A stretch of 7,237 nt of DNA, from assembly GCA_947165725.1 (NCBI GenBank), contig CAMVBL010000049.1, forward strand, positions 1 to 7,237, given 5' to 3'. The notes under the pieces are model-generated. The model had not been told where the DNA came from. It ran no database searches and worked only from the letters and a program-made list of their open reading frames with translations. Each line of letters begins with the position of its first letter. Within the stretch, counting starts at the first letter, position 1. Below are positions 6,526 to 7,237 of this stretch, in pieces. The stretch is from an uncultured Caryophanales bacterium. GTDB taxonomy: Bacteria; Bacillota_I; Bacilli_A; RFN20; CAG-826. Both the position numbers and the translations under genes were made by a program.

Positions 6526-7237
6526 ATGAAAAAAACTTCAAAAATGTTTGTAGGTTTGGCATTAGCTGGCATGCTCTTAACAGGCTGCAACTTCCAAGGT
6601 CCAAACGCTGCAATCAACAGTCAAGCTGGCACTTATGAAAAACAACAAATTTATCAATTGTACAAAGCTGCCGGCGGCACAATGTCCTATGACGAATGGT
6701 TAGAGTCTGTTAAAGGCGCCGACGGTGCGTCACTCTTAGCGGACACAAGAAACCCTTCTGATGCAGATGGTAAAAATGGTGACGTTTTCGTCAATATCTC
6801 AACTTGGGACCTCTTTATTAAAGTTGGTGGCGCATGGCAACCAGCTGGCAACATCAAAGGTGCTCAAGGTGAAAAAGGTGAAAAAGGTGACATCGGTCCT
6901 CAAGGCCCACAAGGTGAACAAGGTCCTCAAGGCCCAGCCGGTAAAGATGGCGCTGATGGTAAAGATGGCAAAGATGGCGTCGATGGTAAAGACGGTAAAG
7001 ATGGTCTTGATGGCAAAGATGGCAAAGATGGCAAAGATGGCGTCGATGGTAAAGACGGCACATCCTTCCTCTCTGGTAATGGTCGTCCAGCCAACTCTTT
7101 AGGTAATGATGGCGATACATACTTCGACTTCGTTAATAAAGACTTCTATCAAAAGACCAATGGCTTCTGGAAGAAAGTTGCCAACCTCAATGGTGAACTT
7201 CAATGGAACGCTGAAGTTTCCGCCGATATGATCAAAT
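6526..7237 (+). CDS. Collagen-like surface lipoprotein (3' end outside window)
   Basis: 237 codons are visible with no stop. Residues 1-21 form a lipoprotein signal peptide (MKKTSKMFVGLALAGMLLTG, then Cys21; lipobox LTGC). Residues 37-64 contain a helix-like stretch, YKAAGGTMSYDEWLESVKG (46-64), ending in a short GADGAS. Module A spans 85-112 (GD at 85-86, Trp104, GNIKG 108-112) and runs straight into 23 uninterrupted Gly-X-Y triplets (112-180). Module B follows at 196-223 (GD at 196-197, Trp215, ANLNG). Collagen-like bacterial proteins trimerise into a triple-helical rod; here it would be anchored to the membrane by the lipid on Cys21. A role in adhesion or the cell envelope is inference. 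The gene has its own promoter and AAGGAG site. Its base composition is clearly richer in G and C than the flanking DNA, mostly because of Gly and Pro codons. Confidence 0.9.
   Translation, partial: MKKTSKMFVGLALAGMLLTGCNFQGPNAAINSQAGTYEKQQIYQLYKAAGGTMSYDEWLESVKGADGASLLADTRNPSDADGKNGDVFVNISTWDLFIKVGGAWQPAGNIKGAQGEKGEKGDIGPQGPQGEQGPQGPAGKDGADGKDGKDGVDGKDGKDGLDGKDGKDGKDGVDGKDGTSFLSGNGRPANSLGNDGDTYFDFVNKDFYQKTNGFWKKVANLNGELQWNAEVSADMIK
6859..7065 (+). repeat. Collagen-like Gly-X-Y segment, 23 triplets
   Basis: Gly occurs at every third residue from 112 to 178 without interruption. The first part (112-138) is Pro/Gln/Glu-rich (GEK, GPQ, GPA). The second (139-178) is dominated by GKD (nine copies) with GAD, GVD, GLD and GVD between. 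Lys-Gly-Asp steps give interchain ion pairs known to stabilise bacterial triple helices that lack hydroxyproline. Confidence 0.9.
6961..7058 (+). repeat. Imperfect 63-bp period DNA repeat in the collagen segment
   Basis: The 35 bases at 6961-6995 are identical to those at 7024-7058. The offset is 63 bp, 21 residues or seven triplets. The repeated protein unit is GKDGKDGVDGKDG (145-157 and 166-178). Identity extends to synonymous third positions, which suggests recent duplication or slippage and a likely source of length variation between strains. The in-frame 9-bp GGCAAAGAT units at 7012-7038 add a second, shorter period. Confidence 0.8.

Noticed and set aside
6761..7102. Open frame with many Lys, Met and Val residues inside the collagen-like gene
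   Set aside because: It is a +1 shadow of the Gly-X-Y repeat. The true frame has a signal peptide, ribosome binding site and perfect Gly periodicity.
6854..7120. Minus-strand open frame rich in His, Leu and Tyr opposite the collagen segment
   Set aside because: It is an antisense image of the repeated GGT/AAA/GAT codons, with no ribosome binding site or recognisable domain.
1..7237. Searched for tRNA, rRNA, CRISPR arrays, transposase genes, att sites and riboswitches
   Set aside because: No cloverleaf-like gene, regularly spaced repeat array, integrase or transposase motif, or conserved riboswitch core was recognisable by eye on either strand.

Overview
The window looks like chromosomal DNA from a low-GC, Gram-positive-type bacterium. 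The evidence is AT-rich intergenic DNA, sigma-A-like promoters (TTGNCA / TATNAT), purine-rich ribosome binding sites on several genes, TAA as the only stop seen, TGG for Trp, and three proteins with lipoprotein signal peptides ending in a lipobox Cys. The serine-rich spacer, the WxNYDG...GWSPEV surface repeats and the collagen-like lipoprotein are features I associate with gut Bacillota of the Erysipelotrichia/Mollicutes neighbourhood. That placement is inference, not something the sequence proves.

Layout. The left half is read on the minus strand. From its promoter end, a 965-residue lipoprotein peptidase of family M13 (848-3745) is followed, after a short gap with a hairpin, by a GNAT acetyltransferase (272-790) with its own terminator. 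A separate promoter then drives a lipoprotein gene cut by the window edge after 23 codons (1-69). The right half is read on the plus strand: a membrane-bound protein with seven predicted helices, a degenerate GGDEF domain and an intact EAL domain (4188-6137), then a collagen-like lipoprotein (6526 to beyond 7237). The M13 and EAL genes are divergent across about 440 bp of very AT-rich DNA. Another 388 bp of AT-rich DNA separates the EAL gene from the collagen-like gene.

How the parts may fit together. Three of the five genes encode lipid-anchored surface proteins and a fourth a membrane protein. The M13 protein puts a metalloprotease on a stalk of four about 70-residue repeats. The collagen-like protein has a Gly-X-Y rod between two copies of a small GD...W...N.xG module. 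The EAL protein should hydrolyse cyclic di-GMP, a messenger often tied to adhesion and surface structures. A functional link between it and the neighbouring surface lipoproteins is plausible but rests only on proximity. The promoters of the M13 and collagen-like genes share the 9-mer TTGTCATGC at the -35 position. No tRNA, rRNA, CRISPR, transposase or phage gene is visible, and I do not see a recognisable new multi-gene system. The most unusual items are the architectures of the surface proteins and the apparently near-leaderless start of the EAL gene.
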